Positions 54,146 to 61,445 of a DNA stretch of 61,445 nt are shown in pieces; the first letter of the stretch is position 1, and each line of letters opens with the position of its first letter. The position numbers and the translations under genes were made by a program. The notes under the pieces are model-generated. The model searched no databases and was not told the origin of the DNA. It saw only the letters and a program-made list of their open reading frames with translations. Origin of the DNA: Flavobacterium sp. UBA6721 (GTDB lineage: Bacteria > Bacteroidota > Bacteroidia > Flavobacteriales > Flavobacteriaceae); the NCBI GenBank assembly GCA_002454195.1, contig DKIJ01000031.1, positions 1-61,445 of the forward strand, written 5' to 3'.

Positions 54146-55141
54146 ATGAAAAAAGTAGCAATCAACGGATTTGGTCGCATAGGAAGGGCAGCATTAAAAC
54201 TGATTTTTGAAACCGATGACCTTGAAGTCGTCGCCATAAACGATTTGATGTCGGTAGAAAATGCAGCATATCTGCTTAAATACGACAGTAACTATGGTAA
54301 GTATGCTAAAGATGTTAAATTTGAAGGAGACAGCTTATTTGTGGGGGATAAAGAAATCAAGTATTCCAGTCTACGCAACATTTTAGAGTTACCATGGAAA
54401 GCACTCAATGTAGACGTTGTTATTGAAAGTACCGGCATATTTACCAACAGTGCCGATGCTGAAGGGCATATTCTGGCTGGTGCTAAAGCAGCTGTAATTT
54501 CAGGTCCTACAAAAGACACTCCAACAGTTGTTTATGGCGTAAATACTACAGATGATAAGACATTGGTCTTTTCTTGTGCAAGTTGTACGACCAATAACAT
54601 CAGCCCTGTAATAGAAATTTTGGGAAGAAGGTTAGGTATAAAAAAAGCAATTCTTAATACCATACATGGATATACTGCTTCACAAAGCCTTGTCGATGCG
54701 CCTTCGAAAAAAGAGCCACGCATGGGTAGAGCGGCCGGCTTGAATCTGGCACCGGCTGCTACGGGAGCAGCCATAGCGACTACTAAAGTATTACCTCAGT
54801 ACGCCGGAAAGTTCGACGGCGTTGCCATTAGAGTTCCCGTCCCTGTTGGCTCCATTTCGGATATTACTTTTATTGCTGAGAGACCTACCACGGTTGAGGA
54901 AATCAATCAGATTCTGTCAGAAGAAGCGACCACAGAACGGTATAAAAAAGTGATCGCTGTAACAAATGAACCCCTTGTATCAACTGATATCATAGGAAGT
55001 GCTTTCGCTTCTACCGTAGATTTAGAAATGACAAGGGTTGTTGATGGAGACCTAGTGAAAATAATGGCTTGGTATGACAATGAATGGGGATTTACCAATC
55101 AGATGATCAGACAGATTCAATCAATATGGCAACCTGAATAA
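54146..55141 (+). CDS. gap: Glyceraldehyde-3-phosphate dehydrogenase, variant active site
   Basis: A 331-aa type I GAPDH. It has the dinucleotide motif INGFGRIGRAALK, the NAD-type Asp in VAINDLMS, the active-site stretch SCASCTTNNISPV, the catalytic His in TIHGYTASQSLVD, phosphate-site TGAAIATTKVLPQ, and the C-terminal MAWYDNEWGFTNQM. Compared with the usual SNASCTTNC motif, the nearby second Cys is Asn and an extra Cys sits three residues before the nucleophile. In an oxidation-repair island it may be a substitute for a host GAPDH that is easily inactivated. That role is inferred. Confidence 0.94.
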   Translation: MKKVAINGFGRIGRAALKLIFETDDLEVVAINDLMSVENAAYLLKYDSNYGKYAKDVKFEGDSLFVGDKEIKYSSLRNILELPWKALNVDVVIESTGIFTNSADAEGHILAGAKAAVISGPTKDTPTVVYGVNTTDDKTLVFSCASCTTNNISPVIEILGRRLGIKKAILNTIHGYTASQSLVDAPSKKEPRMGRAAGLNLAPAATGAAIATTKVLPQYAGKFDGVAIRVPVPVGSISDITFIAERPTTVEEINQILSEEATTERYKKVIAVTNEPLVSTDIIGSAFASTVDLEMTRVVDGDLVKIMAWYDNEWGFTNQMIRQIQSIWQPE

Positions 55142-55222
55142 ACTGATTTAAGCGCACATGCTTACGTCGATTAACTGCATTCCCCTTCTGAAAAGGATAG
55201 GGGAATTTTGATATTTATTGTT

Positions 55223-55678
55223 ATGGAAATTTTGAACAACCAAATCCAACCCTGGCATTTGGAAAGTATCGGACAGAAAGATCTTCCACATTACGATAGC
55301 TTCAAAGGAAAACCCTTATTGATCTTGTTTTTCTATTTAGGCTGTCCGGGATGTGTAGGAAGAGCTATCCCATTTGCCAATAAAATGGCGTATGAACACG
55401 GGGACAAGATGAACGTATTAGGGATTCATAGCAATTTTGAAGGTCCCGAATATACCAATGATGAAATTATTGAAAATTTAAAGTCATTGCATGTTAGGTT
55501 TCCGGTTTTTAGGGATGCCGGTATGGCCACCACTTTTCACGATTACCAAGCCGGGGGGACACCTCACTGGGTTTTGGTAGATAAAAACGGTAAGGTAGTC
55601 CGTTCCATATTTGGTTCGGATCCCAATCGAGCATTATTATGGTTAGATTACGCAATTATTGAAGAGTTGGAAAAGTGA
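55223..55678 (+). CDS. Thioredoxin-fold redoxin with CPGC motif (TlpA/peroxiredoxin-like)
   Basis: 151 aa from the ATG at 55223; a non-ATG start at 55208 adds only five residues. It contains LLILFFYLGCPGCVGRAIPFA (CxxC near residue 44), an AhpC/TlpA-like core (VLGIHSNFEG, FPVFRDAGMATTFHDY) and the cis-Pro block GGTPHWVLVDKNGKVV. There is no signal peptide. It could reduce disulfides or peroxides. It lies between gap and cysS in the island operon. Confidence 0.88.
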   Translation: MEILNNQIQPWHLESIGQKDLPHYDSFKGKPLLILFFYLGCPGCVGRAIPFANKMAYEHGDKMNVLGIHSNFEGPEYTNDEIIENLKSLHVRFPVFRDAGMATTFHDYQAGGTPHWVLVDKNGKVVRSIFGSDPNRALLWLDYAIIEELEK

Positions 55679-55722
55679 ATTAGAATTTACCTTCAAAACA
55701 TTGCAACTTTTGAATATTCAAT

Positions 55723-57204
55723 ATGACTATATATAAAGATCATCCACTGAAAATATATAACTCACTTTCGAACGAAAAAGAAATATTCACACCGATTCAA
55801 GATGGTCACGTTGGGATGTATGTCTGCGGTCCGACGGTGTACAGTAATGTACATCTTGGTAATGTAAGGACATTCCTCTCGTTCGATATCATCTATCGCT
55901 ATCTTCTGCATTTAGGCTATAAAGTCCGTTATGTGCGTAATATCACTGATGTAGGACACCTGGTTGATGATGCAGATAGCGGTGAAGATAAAATTGCAAA
56001 AAGAGCGCGTTTGGAACAACTTGAACCAATGGAAATTGTTCAACGCTATACCGTTGATTTCCATGATATCTTCCAAAAATTCAACCTTTTGCCGCCAAGC
56101 ATTGAACCAACGGCGACCGGTCACATGATTGAGCAAATCAATGTCATACAGAACATCATAGATAAGGGCTATGCCTACGAATCGAATGGATCGGTATATT
56201 TCGACGTGGCAAAGTATAGTGAGGATTACGATTATGGTGTGCTCAGCCATCGGGACCTGATACACACGCTTGATAACTCCAGACCACTTGACGGCCAGTC
56301 TGACAAACGGAATGAACAGGATTTTGCGCTATGGAAGCGTGCTGATCCACACCATATAATGCGCTGGCCTTCGCCGTGGAGCGATGGTTTTCCGGGATGG
56401 CATACGGAGTGCACCACAATGAGCACAAAATACCTTGGGCAAAGATTTGACATCCACGGTGGAGGTATGGATCTGAAATTTCCACATCATGAATGTGAAA
56501 TAGCTCAGGGAGAAGCCTCCACGGGCCATGCACCGGTTAACTACTGGCTGCATGCCAATATGTTAACGCTGAATGGAAAGAAAATGTCCAAATCTAGTGG
56601 AAATAATATTCTGCCAGATGAGATTTTGGCTGGCGACAATCCTGTTCTTAGCAAAGCGTTTTCAGCTTCGGTGACGCGTTTTTTTATGTTACAAACGCAT
56701 TATCGAAGTATTATGGATTTTTCGAATGAGGCGATCCTGGCTGCTGAAAAAGGATACGACCGCCTGATGAAAGCGATAAATAGCTTATCGAAGCTTGAGC
56801 CTGGAAATAGATCGACACTCGACATCGCTGGTTGGGAAGCCAAATGTTATGAGGCGTTGGATGACGATTTTAATACGCCGATACTTATCTCACACCTTTT
56901 TGAAGGCGTTACGTATATTAATCAACTGAAAGACAAGACTGCCATACTTTCAGCAACCGATCTGGAACATTTCAATAAAGGTATTTCAACCTTTGTTTTT
57001 GACGTACTAGGATTGGAAATGAGATCGGGTGTGTATGACAGCTACGCTGAAAAACTCGACGGGACAATCAAATTACTAATTGAAATTAGGAATAAGGTGC
57101 GAGCAGATAGAAACTTTACTTTGTCAGATCAGATACGCAACCGACTCGCTGAGTTAGCTATCAAATTGAATGATTCAAAGGAAGAAACAACTTTTAACTA
57201 TTGA
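55723..57204 (+). CDS. cysS: Cysteinyl-tRNA synthetase (island copy)
   Basis: A 493-aa complete class Ia enzyme. It has the HIGH-type motif [20 protein letters not shown], zinc ligands in [16 protein letters not shown] and HHECEIAQ, and KMSKSSGN near residue 288. The DALR-like anticodon region is at the C-terminus. It is visibly richer in G+C than the chromosome around it. A housekeeping cysS is expected elsewhere, though it is not in this window. A second copy in an oxidative-damage island suggests a spare or resistant enzyme protecting cysteine incorporation. Confidence 0.95.
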   Translation: MTIYKDHPLKIYNSLSNEKEIFTPIQDGHVGMYVCGPTVYSNVHLGNVRTFLSFDIIYRYLLHLGYKVRYVRNITDVGHLVDDADSGEDKIAKRARLEQLEPMEIVQRYTVDFHDIFQKFNLLPPSIEPTATGHMIEQINVIQNIIDKGYAYESNGSVYFDVAKYSEDYDYGVLSHRDLIHTLDNSRPLDGQSDKRNEQDFALWKRADPHHIMRWPSPWSDGFPGWHTECTTMSTKYLGQRFDIHGGGMDLKFPHHECEIAQGEASTGHAPVNYWLHANMLTLNGKKMSKSSGNNILPDEILAGDNPVLSKAFSASVTRFFMLQTHYRSIMDFSNEAILAAEKGYDRLMKAINSLSKLEPGNRSTLDIAGWEAKCYEALDDDFNTPILISHLFEGVTYINQLKDKTAILSATDLEHFNKGISTFVFDVLGLEMRSGVYDSYAEKLDGTIKLLIEIRNKVRADRNFTLSDQIRNRLAELAIKLNDSKEETTFNY

Positions 57205-57297
57205 TCTGATTTAAAGATTCGCTTTAAATTAAATTGTGTTTTGAGATTATATGTATTTTTGATAATAATATAGAAGTACTTTAAATTGAATATTAAT

Positions 57298-58119
57298 ATG
57301 ATCTATCAAGGAAAGCAGAACGAATACTTTGAGTTGGAGTATGTAGATTGTGACAATTTCAGAAGCTTTAGGCCGATTGTATCTGGGGCTCTGCAGCTAC
57401 TGTGGTTTCAATCTGACGGAAACAAATTGATCATCGATGGCATTCACCAAACTTTTAATAACAACCAGATTGTTAGTCTCTCTCAATACCATCATGTGCA
57501 ATATGAGCAGATTAACGCTATGAAAATGCTTCGGTTCAATTCAGAATTCTATTGCATAATTAACCATGATAGCGAAGTCGGCTGTAAAGGTGTATTGTAT
57601 TATACACCTGCAAAAATACCGGTTGTTTCGGTTCAGGAGCCGCAATTTGCGATAATGAATGATGCCTGGAACCTAACCGATATGGAATTAGAAATGAAAG
57701 ACGAATTGCAGCTTGAAATGCTGCAAATTGTCCTCAAGCGCATCCTGATACTGTGCACAAGAATATACAAAATGCAAGGTACCTTGTCTTTCATCGACGA
57801 TAGTCAGCATAATTTAATAAGGGAATTCAATTTTCTGGTTGAACAAAACTTTAAGGAGCAGCATAGCGTCTCTTACTATGCAGGTTTATTACACAAATCA
57901 CCAAAGACCATTACCAATACCTTTAAGAAGATTGATGAAAAATCACCACTTCAGCTTATCCATGACCGTATTCTGTTAGAGGCTAAAAACTTGCTGCATT
58001 ATACAAAACGGGATATTTCTGAAATAGCGTACGAACTCGGATTTGAAAACGTGCAGGTATTCAGCCGATTTTTCAAGAGACTCTCAGGTATTTCTCCTAC
58101 CGAATTTCGACTCAAATAA
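57298..58119 (+). CDS. AraC family transcriptional regulator
   Basis: 273 aa from the ATG at 57298; a TTG at 57286 is less likely. The C-terminal AraC domain has two helix-turn-helix units (SVSYYAGLLHKSPKTITNTFKK and RDISEIAYELGFENVQVFSRFFKRLSGISPTEFR). The N-terminal effector domain contains several cysteines (VDCDNF, FYCIINHDSEVGCKG, LILCTRIY), which would suit redox sensing as in RclR-type regulators. That is inference. As the last island gene in the same direction it probably controls the whole operon. Confidence 0.92.
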   Translation: MIYQGKQNEYFELEYVDCDNFRSFRPIVSGALQLLWFQSDGNKLIIDGIHQTFNNNQIVSLSQYHHVQYEQINAMKMLRFNSEFYCIINHDSEVGCKGVLYYTPAKIPVVSVQEPQFAIMNDAWNLTDMELEMKDELQLEMLQIVLKRILILCTRIYKMQGTLSFIDDSQHNLIREFNFLVEQNFKEQHSVSYYAGLLHKSPKTITNTFKKIDEKSPLQLIHDRILLEAKNLLHYTKRDISEIAYELGFENVQVFSRFFKRLSGISPTEFRLK

Positions 58120-58713
58120 AAGAAGAGAATTTAGGCGGATTAGGCTTAAAAACATAGCAATTAAAAACGTAGACCTCTTTAAGGGCAGATCTTGAACAGT
58201 AGGGTAAATCGATCTTAATAGGTTTCGATTTAATTATTGTGCGACCTGATTGACTGAGTTTTTAATGTCTTGAAAAAAACTCTAACTCAGTAAGGCTGTC
58301 ATTATGGATATAAAACAGCACCATAGCTTTATGCTCAGTGTTCCTGGTACATGGATAGGTCAAACTACCAGCCTTTGCTTAAGCCATATATCTAAAGCAT
58401 TCTGTATCTCTCTGTTTGGGTACATATTCTATATACACCTTGCCATGTCTTATACTAAAGCAGGGCTCATACTATTGGGATTACGGTAATGCGCAATTGT
58501 AGGAGCACACAAATGAGCAACCTCCGCAATAACTTTGTAAGTCGAAATAAAGGGTAAAGAGCCAATGTACTCTACCCTTTATTTTTTATATTTGCAATAT
58601 TGATTTACAAGGTAATCAAATGAAAAAGAATGTAATAAGCGCCATTACTAAATCGTTACCGATAGAGTTTTCCTCTCTTGTAAACTACTCTTTATTAGTC
58701 ACTTTGTGCTATA
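58120..58713. other. Island right end: noncoding with hairpins, no supported gene
   Basis: About 590 bases. A 61-codon open frame at 58304-58489 has no upstream signals or protein-like pattern that I trust. A dyad with GAGTTTTT and AAAAACTC words lies at 58255-58291, and an intrinsic terminator lies at 58547-58587. The rest up to the right direct repeat looks degraded. Confidence 0.5.
58547..58587 (+). terminator. Intrinsic terminator near the island right end
   Basis: ATAAAGGGTA at 58547-58556 pairs with TACCCTTTAT at 58573-58582, followed by a T-run. Confidence 0.7.
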
Positions 58714-58785
58714 TTAATCTTTTTTAAACAAAAAAACAAAAAACTCATCGTCATCAATTAAGGTCATATTATTAATTGTCTTCAT
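58714..58785 (-). pseudogene. Response regulator, N-terminal portion (split by island)
   Basis: From the ATG at 58785 the minus strand reads 23 codons, MKTINNMTLIDDDEFFVFLF then KKD, and stops at 58714. The IDDDE motif is the acidic pocket of a receiver domain and is exactly the part missing from 50915-51275. The ATG overlaps the kinase stop as ATGA, the usual coupling of a kinase-regulator pair. The reading frame leaves the host gene inside the right direct repeat (58719-58735). Confidence 0.9.
58719..58735 (+). repeat. Right direct repeat (putative attachment core)
   Basis: CTTTTTTAAACAAAAAA. It matches 51259-51275 in 16 of 17 positions, in the same orientation. Confidence 0.8.
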
Positions 58786-59865
58786 AATTTTAAATTTTTA
58801 AATTCAACAAAAAAAGTACTGCCTACATCTACTTTACTCTCTACCCAAATCCGACCTCTCATTGCCTCAACCTGAGTTTTAATTAAATACAGACCAAATC
58901 CTTTTGCATATTTGTGTCTATGAAATGTTTTTCGTATTTTAAAAACATGATGCTTATGCATATCCAAATCAATCCCTAGTCCGTTATCGCTTACAGATAA
59001 TATAAATTTATCTTTTACTTGTTTGGCTTCAATTGTTAGGACTAATTTTCTATCGGGAGAACGATATTTTAAAGCATTACTAATCAAGTTAGTTAGTATA
59101 CTATCAATATATTTTTGTGGAAAATAAATTAAAGAAACATCTAATAAATTTGTTTTTACAGTAACATCGTACTCTTTAATTTGAGTTTCAAAAAAACTTA
59201 AATTGTTTGCGATACAATCCCCAATATTAATTTCGTCAATTTTTAATACCTGCATCTTGTTGTACTTGAATCGACTCCACTAATTCGTTAAAAACCTCCA
59301 ATAAATGGTTGATTACCGGTTTGATTTTCACTTGAATTTCTTTACGCTCCTCTTCATCATCACTCTGCTCAATAAAATCTACTAACATTGCTATATTAGT
59401 TAATGGTGCTCTTAGATTATGGGAAACAATGTTACAAAAATCAATCAACTGCTTATTTGTAATTTCTAGAGCAGTCGAATATCGAATTAAATTTTCTTCC
59501 GCCTTTTTCCTATCAGTGATATCCGAACGCATGGCCACATATTGATAAGGCTTTCCATGTTCAATTATAAAAGGAACTATAGTAGTATCTACCCAGTACG
59601 TTGAGCCATCCTTAGCTTTATTTTTCAATTCCCCTTTCCAAATATTTCCACTAGAAATAGTCCTCCATAAATTTCTAATAAATTCTTTCGAATGATAACC
59701 GGAATTAATGATTCTATGATCTTTTCCTAGAAGTTCTTCTTTAGTGTATTTCGAAATTCTACAAAAGTTATCATTAGCATGAATAATAATTCCTTTTTGA
59801 TCTGTTATAGCGACTATTGAGGATTCGTCAAGAGCATGTTTGTAATCTGAAAGTTCATTTTTCAT
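58782..59865 (-). pseudogene. PAS-domain sensor histidine kinase, broken by a one-base frameshift
   Basis: Two overlapping frames together give one kinase of about 360 aa. The first (59865 to 59236) has a PAS domain (VAITDQKGIIIHANDNFCRISKYTKEELLGKDH region), a PAC segment (YVAMRSDITDRKKAEE) and the phospho-acceptor helix IVSHNLRAPLTNIAML. The second (to 58782) has the ATPase N box LTNLISNALKY, G1 DNGLGID and G2 KGFGLYL. A run of five A (59240-59244, plus-strand T) would restore GIKIDEIN if it had four. All catalytic motifs survive, so the break is recent, phase-variable or a sequencing error. Its response regulator is split by the island. Confidence 0.85.
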
Positions 59866-60180
59866 CCTAAACCCATTTTTAAAAGTGAACTTTTTATAAA
59901 GTTCAACTCATCTTACTTATAACATTAAAAACTAGACTTTTAAAGCGTTGATTAAAATCGAAAGTTATTTTGTACAGTTTTTCTCAATACTAAAAATATT
60001 GATTTTCAATAATCTGCATAAATTTATAAAAAAAATATCACAAAAAAAATCACCAAAAGCAGGTATATTTATCACTAAGAATAAAGGGGACAAAAACTCA
60101 AAAAAATATTTAAAAAAAAGTTCCTCTAAACACTTTTATATATTTTTACTATCTTGAAAAACTAAAGAAGATTTTAAAAA
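59866..60180. other. Divergent A+T-rich intergenic region, no supported gene
   Basis: 315 bases between the kinase start and the phosphatase start. A 69-codon open frame on the plus strand is Lys- and Ile-rich from base composition and I do not accept it. Promoters for both flanking genes are expected here, but none is clear. Confidence 0.5.
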
Positions 60181-60906
60181 ATGAGAACATTAGTTATTGG
60201 AGACATTCATGGCGGATTACGTGCTCTGCATCAAATAATGGAAAGAGCCAAAGTAACAAAAAAGGATAAGCTCATTTTTCTAGGAGATTATGTAGATGGA
60301 TGGAGTCAATCTCCGCAAGTATTGGATTATTTAATAGAATTAAACAGCACGAATGATTGTATTTTCATTAGAGGCAATCATGATGAATTACTACTCCATT
60401 GGTTAAAAGACAGCAAAGACAACCTTTTATGGTACAATCACGGAGGAGAAGCCACTGTACTAGCGTACGAAAAAGTAAGTACTGAAAACAAACAATTACA
60501 TGTTGAGTTCTTACAATCTTTACAGGATTATCATCTGGATGACAAACAACGCTTGTTTATTCATGCTGGATTTACCAATATGAATGGGGTAAATTATGAA
60601 TATTTTCCAAAACTATTTTACTGGGACAGAACCTTATGGGAAACAGCTTTAGCTTTAGATACTAGCATCAATCCAAATGATGTAAGCTACCCTAAAAGAC
60701 TCACTTTATACAACGAAATTTATATAGGTCACACCCCTGTGACACGAATCAACAAAACGATCCCAATCAAAAAAGCATGTATTTGGAATGTTGATACTGG
60801 AGCTGCTTTTAAAGGTCCTTTGACCATTATGGACATTGATACCAAAGAATTTTGGCAAAGCGAGCCCTTACACCAATTGTATTTTGACGAAAAGGGCAGA
60901 AATTAA
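60181..60906 (+). CDS. Metallophosphoesterase (PPP-type serine/threonine phosphatase-like)
   Basis: A 241-aa calcineurin-like phosphoesterase. Metal-binding motifs in order are GDIHGGLRAL (residues 7-16), FLGDYVDGWSQS, FIRGNHDELLLHWL, FIHAGFTN and the C-terminal YIGHTPVTRI with NVDTGAAFKGPLTI. All five PPP-family blocks are present, so it should be active; relatives act on phosphoproteins or dinucleoside polyphosphates. It is a single gene, 24 bp upstream of a frameshifted outer-membrane protein gene. Confidence 0.92.
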   Translation: MRTLVIGDIHGGLRALHQIMERAKVTKKDKLIFLGDYVDGWSQSPQVLDYLIELNSTNDCIFIRGNHDELLLHWLKDSKDNLLWYNHGGEATVLAYEKVSTENKQLHVEFLQSLQDYHLDDKQRLFIHAGFTNMNGVNYEYFPKLFYWDRTLWETALALDTSINPNDVSYPKRLTLYNEIYIGHTPVTRINKTIPIKKACIWNVDTGAAFKGPLTIMDIDTKEFWQSEPLHQLYFDEKGRN

Positions 60907-60930
60907 TTGTACTACTTTCAAACTCATACT

Positions 60931-61429
60931 ATGAAAAAAATATTTGTATTATATAGGAATACTATCAATTGACTTGGCAAATGCTCAAGCTTATAAAGGA
61001 AAAACGGATGAAAAATTTGATATCGTGGCCAATCTTCAAGAACATGGTTCCGGAATTAGAATATCAAATGATTATGGATTAGGCGAAAACATTTCGGTGG
61101 GCGGAACTATTTCCTATTTACTGTCGGTTAGTAATGACGCACTTGGTAACAAACCTGATTTTGGAGACAGATTCGATCTAAAAATTCGCTTTAATGCCAA
61201 TATTGGTAACATCTTTGATAGTAACGAAAAATTAGATATTTATCCTGGGCTGGATTTAGGGTTGAGAAATTTTGGTGGTCATTTAGGGGTTCGTTATTTC
61301 TTTACAGATGGCTTTGGAGTTGTAAGCGAAATTGGTTTTCCAATTTCCAAATACAAACCAGAAGCTACTGGATTTGACCTTTTGAACAATCAATTTACTT
61401 TTAATATAGGTGCTTCATTTAATTTGTAA
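60931..61429 (+). pseudogene. Outer-membrane beta-barrel protein, frameshift at a poly-A run behind the start codon
   Basis: The ATG at 60931 is followed by seven A (60934-60940). In the present frame it reads MKKIFVLYRNTIN and stops. With six A it would read MKKYLYYIGILSIDLANAQA, a good signal peptide, and continue into the 161-codon frame ending at 61429. The mature part is a small barrel (ISVGGTISYLLSVSN, GVRYFFTDGFGVVSEIGF, FTFNIGASFNL with a terminal aromatic-rich strand). It resembles flavobacterial outer-membrane proteins. It could be phase-variable, decayed or a sequencing error. Confidence 0.75.
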
Positions 61430-61445
61430 ACGAAAAACAAAGTTA

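Larger units (their letters stand above)
51259..58735. mobile_element. Genomic island inserted into a response-regulator gene: methionine/thiol oxidation resistance cassette
   Basis: About 7460 bp between a 17-bp near-identical direct repeat. Ten island genes all lie on the plus strand: msrA-like, trxA, msrB, msrA, a 69-aa unknown, lipoprotein msrA, GAPDH, CPGC redoxin, cysS and araC-type. Base composition differs from the flanks; for example 35 of 60 bases at 56341-56400 are G or C against 20 of 60 at 60601-60660 (hand counts). No integrase, transposase or mobilisation gene is visible, so it is a passenger, a remnant or moved in trans. The split host gene on both sides fixes the ends precisely. 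Confidence 0.85.

Noticed and set aside
58304..58489. 61-codon open frame near the island right end
   Set aside because: Irregular composition with no domain or coupling to a neighbour. It could be a decayed gene, but I cannot support it.
59948..60157. 69-codon Lys/Ile-rich open frame upstream of the phosphatase gene
   Set aside because: Composition is what random A+T-rich DNA gives, and there is no clear signal peptide or motif.
61061..61429. Start of the last gene at the TTG near 60944
   Set aside because: A TTG start would give no proper signal peptide charge region; the ATG at 60931 with a frameshift in the A7 run explains the sequence better.

Overview
The window reads as a chromosomal segment of a low-G+C member of the Bacteroidota, most probably Flavobacterium or a close relative. 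The evidence is the gene content (Bat aerotolerance operon, DUF3108, DUF4382, a THC0290_0291-like family, YicC-gmk-nadD, a cysteine-poor DksA-like protein), the strong A+T bias between genes, and upstream TAnnTTTG boxes typical of Bacteroidota sigma factors. The genus is inferred. I saw no rRNA, tRNA or CRISPR array.

Layout. (1) 1-18850 is mostly housekeeping, largely on the minus strand: partial dinB, a Gcr-like membrane protein, CYTH, RlpA-like, pgi, an M23 peptidase, tryptophan dioxygenase, DUF3108, a patatin-BamA fusion, uvrC, 5-FTHF cyclo-ligase, lspA, a DksA-like protein and ileS. (2) 18851-22713 is a small accessory block with two exported unknowns, a DUF262/DUF1524 GmrSD-like protein and a tandem zinc-ribbon miniprotein; the last two lie between 15-bp inverted repeats. 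(3) 22714-34167 is housekeeping again: recO, gdhA, a beta-barrel protein, two DinB-superfamily proteins, ArsC/Spx-like, yicC-gmk-nadD, a LysR regulator divergent from a DJ-1/PfpI protein and an alcohol dehydrogenase, and gpsA. (4) 34168-35366 is repeat-rich, with a GIY-YIG nuclease gene between perfect 28-bp inverted repeats. (5) 35367-38008 holds pheS, two unknowns and CvpA. (6) 38062-47672 is the Bat operon, moxR-DUF58-(BatD-like)-batA-batB-batC-batD-batE, interrupted by a four-helix-bundle gene bounded by a perfect 23-bp inverted repeat. (7) 47673-50901 holds an SDR, a DUF4382 lipoprotein and an AlbA_2 protein.

(8) 51259-58735 is the most notable part. A roughly 7.46-kb island of visibly different base composition has split a response-regulator gene: its first 23 codons lie at 58714-58785, its remainder at 50915-51275, and a 17-bp near-identical direct repeat lies at both junctions. 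All island genes point the same way: a divergent MsrA, thioredoxin, MsrB, MsrA, an unknown 69-aa protein, a lipoprotein MsrA, a GAPDH with an altered active-site cysteine pattern, a CPGC redoxin, a complete cysteinyl-tRNA synthetase and an AraC regulator. I infer a mobile protein-oxidation resistance cassette that repairs methionine and supplies spare cysteine-dependent enzymes. No integrase is visible.

(9) 58782-61445 holds the partner sensor kinase, broken by a one-base frameshift, a metallophosphoesterase, and an outer-membrane protein whose reading frame is broken at a run of seven A just after its ATG.

A recurrent theme is single small genes enclosed by inverted repeats (DUF262 plus zinc ribbon, GIY-YIG, four-helix bundle), together with many short dyad repeats between genes. 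These may be small non-autonomous mobile units.
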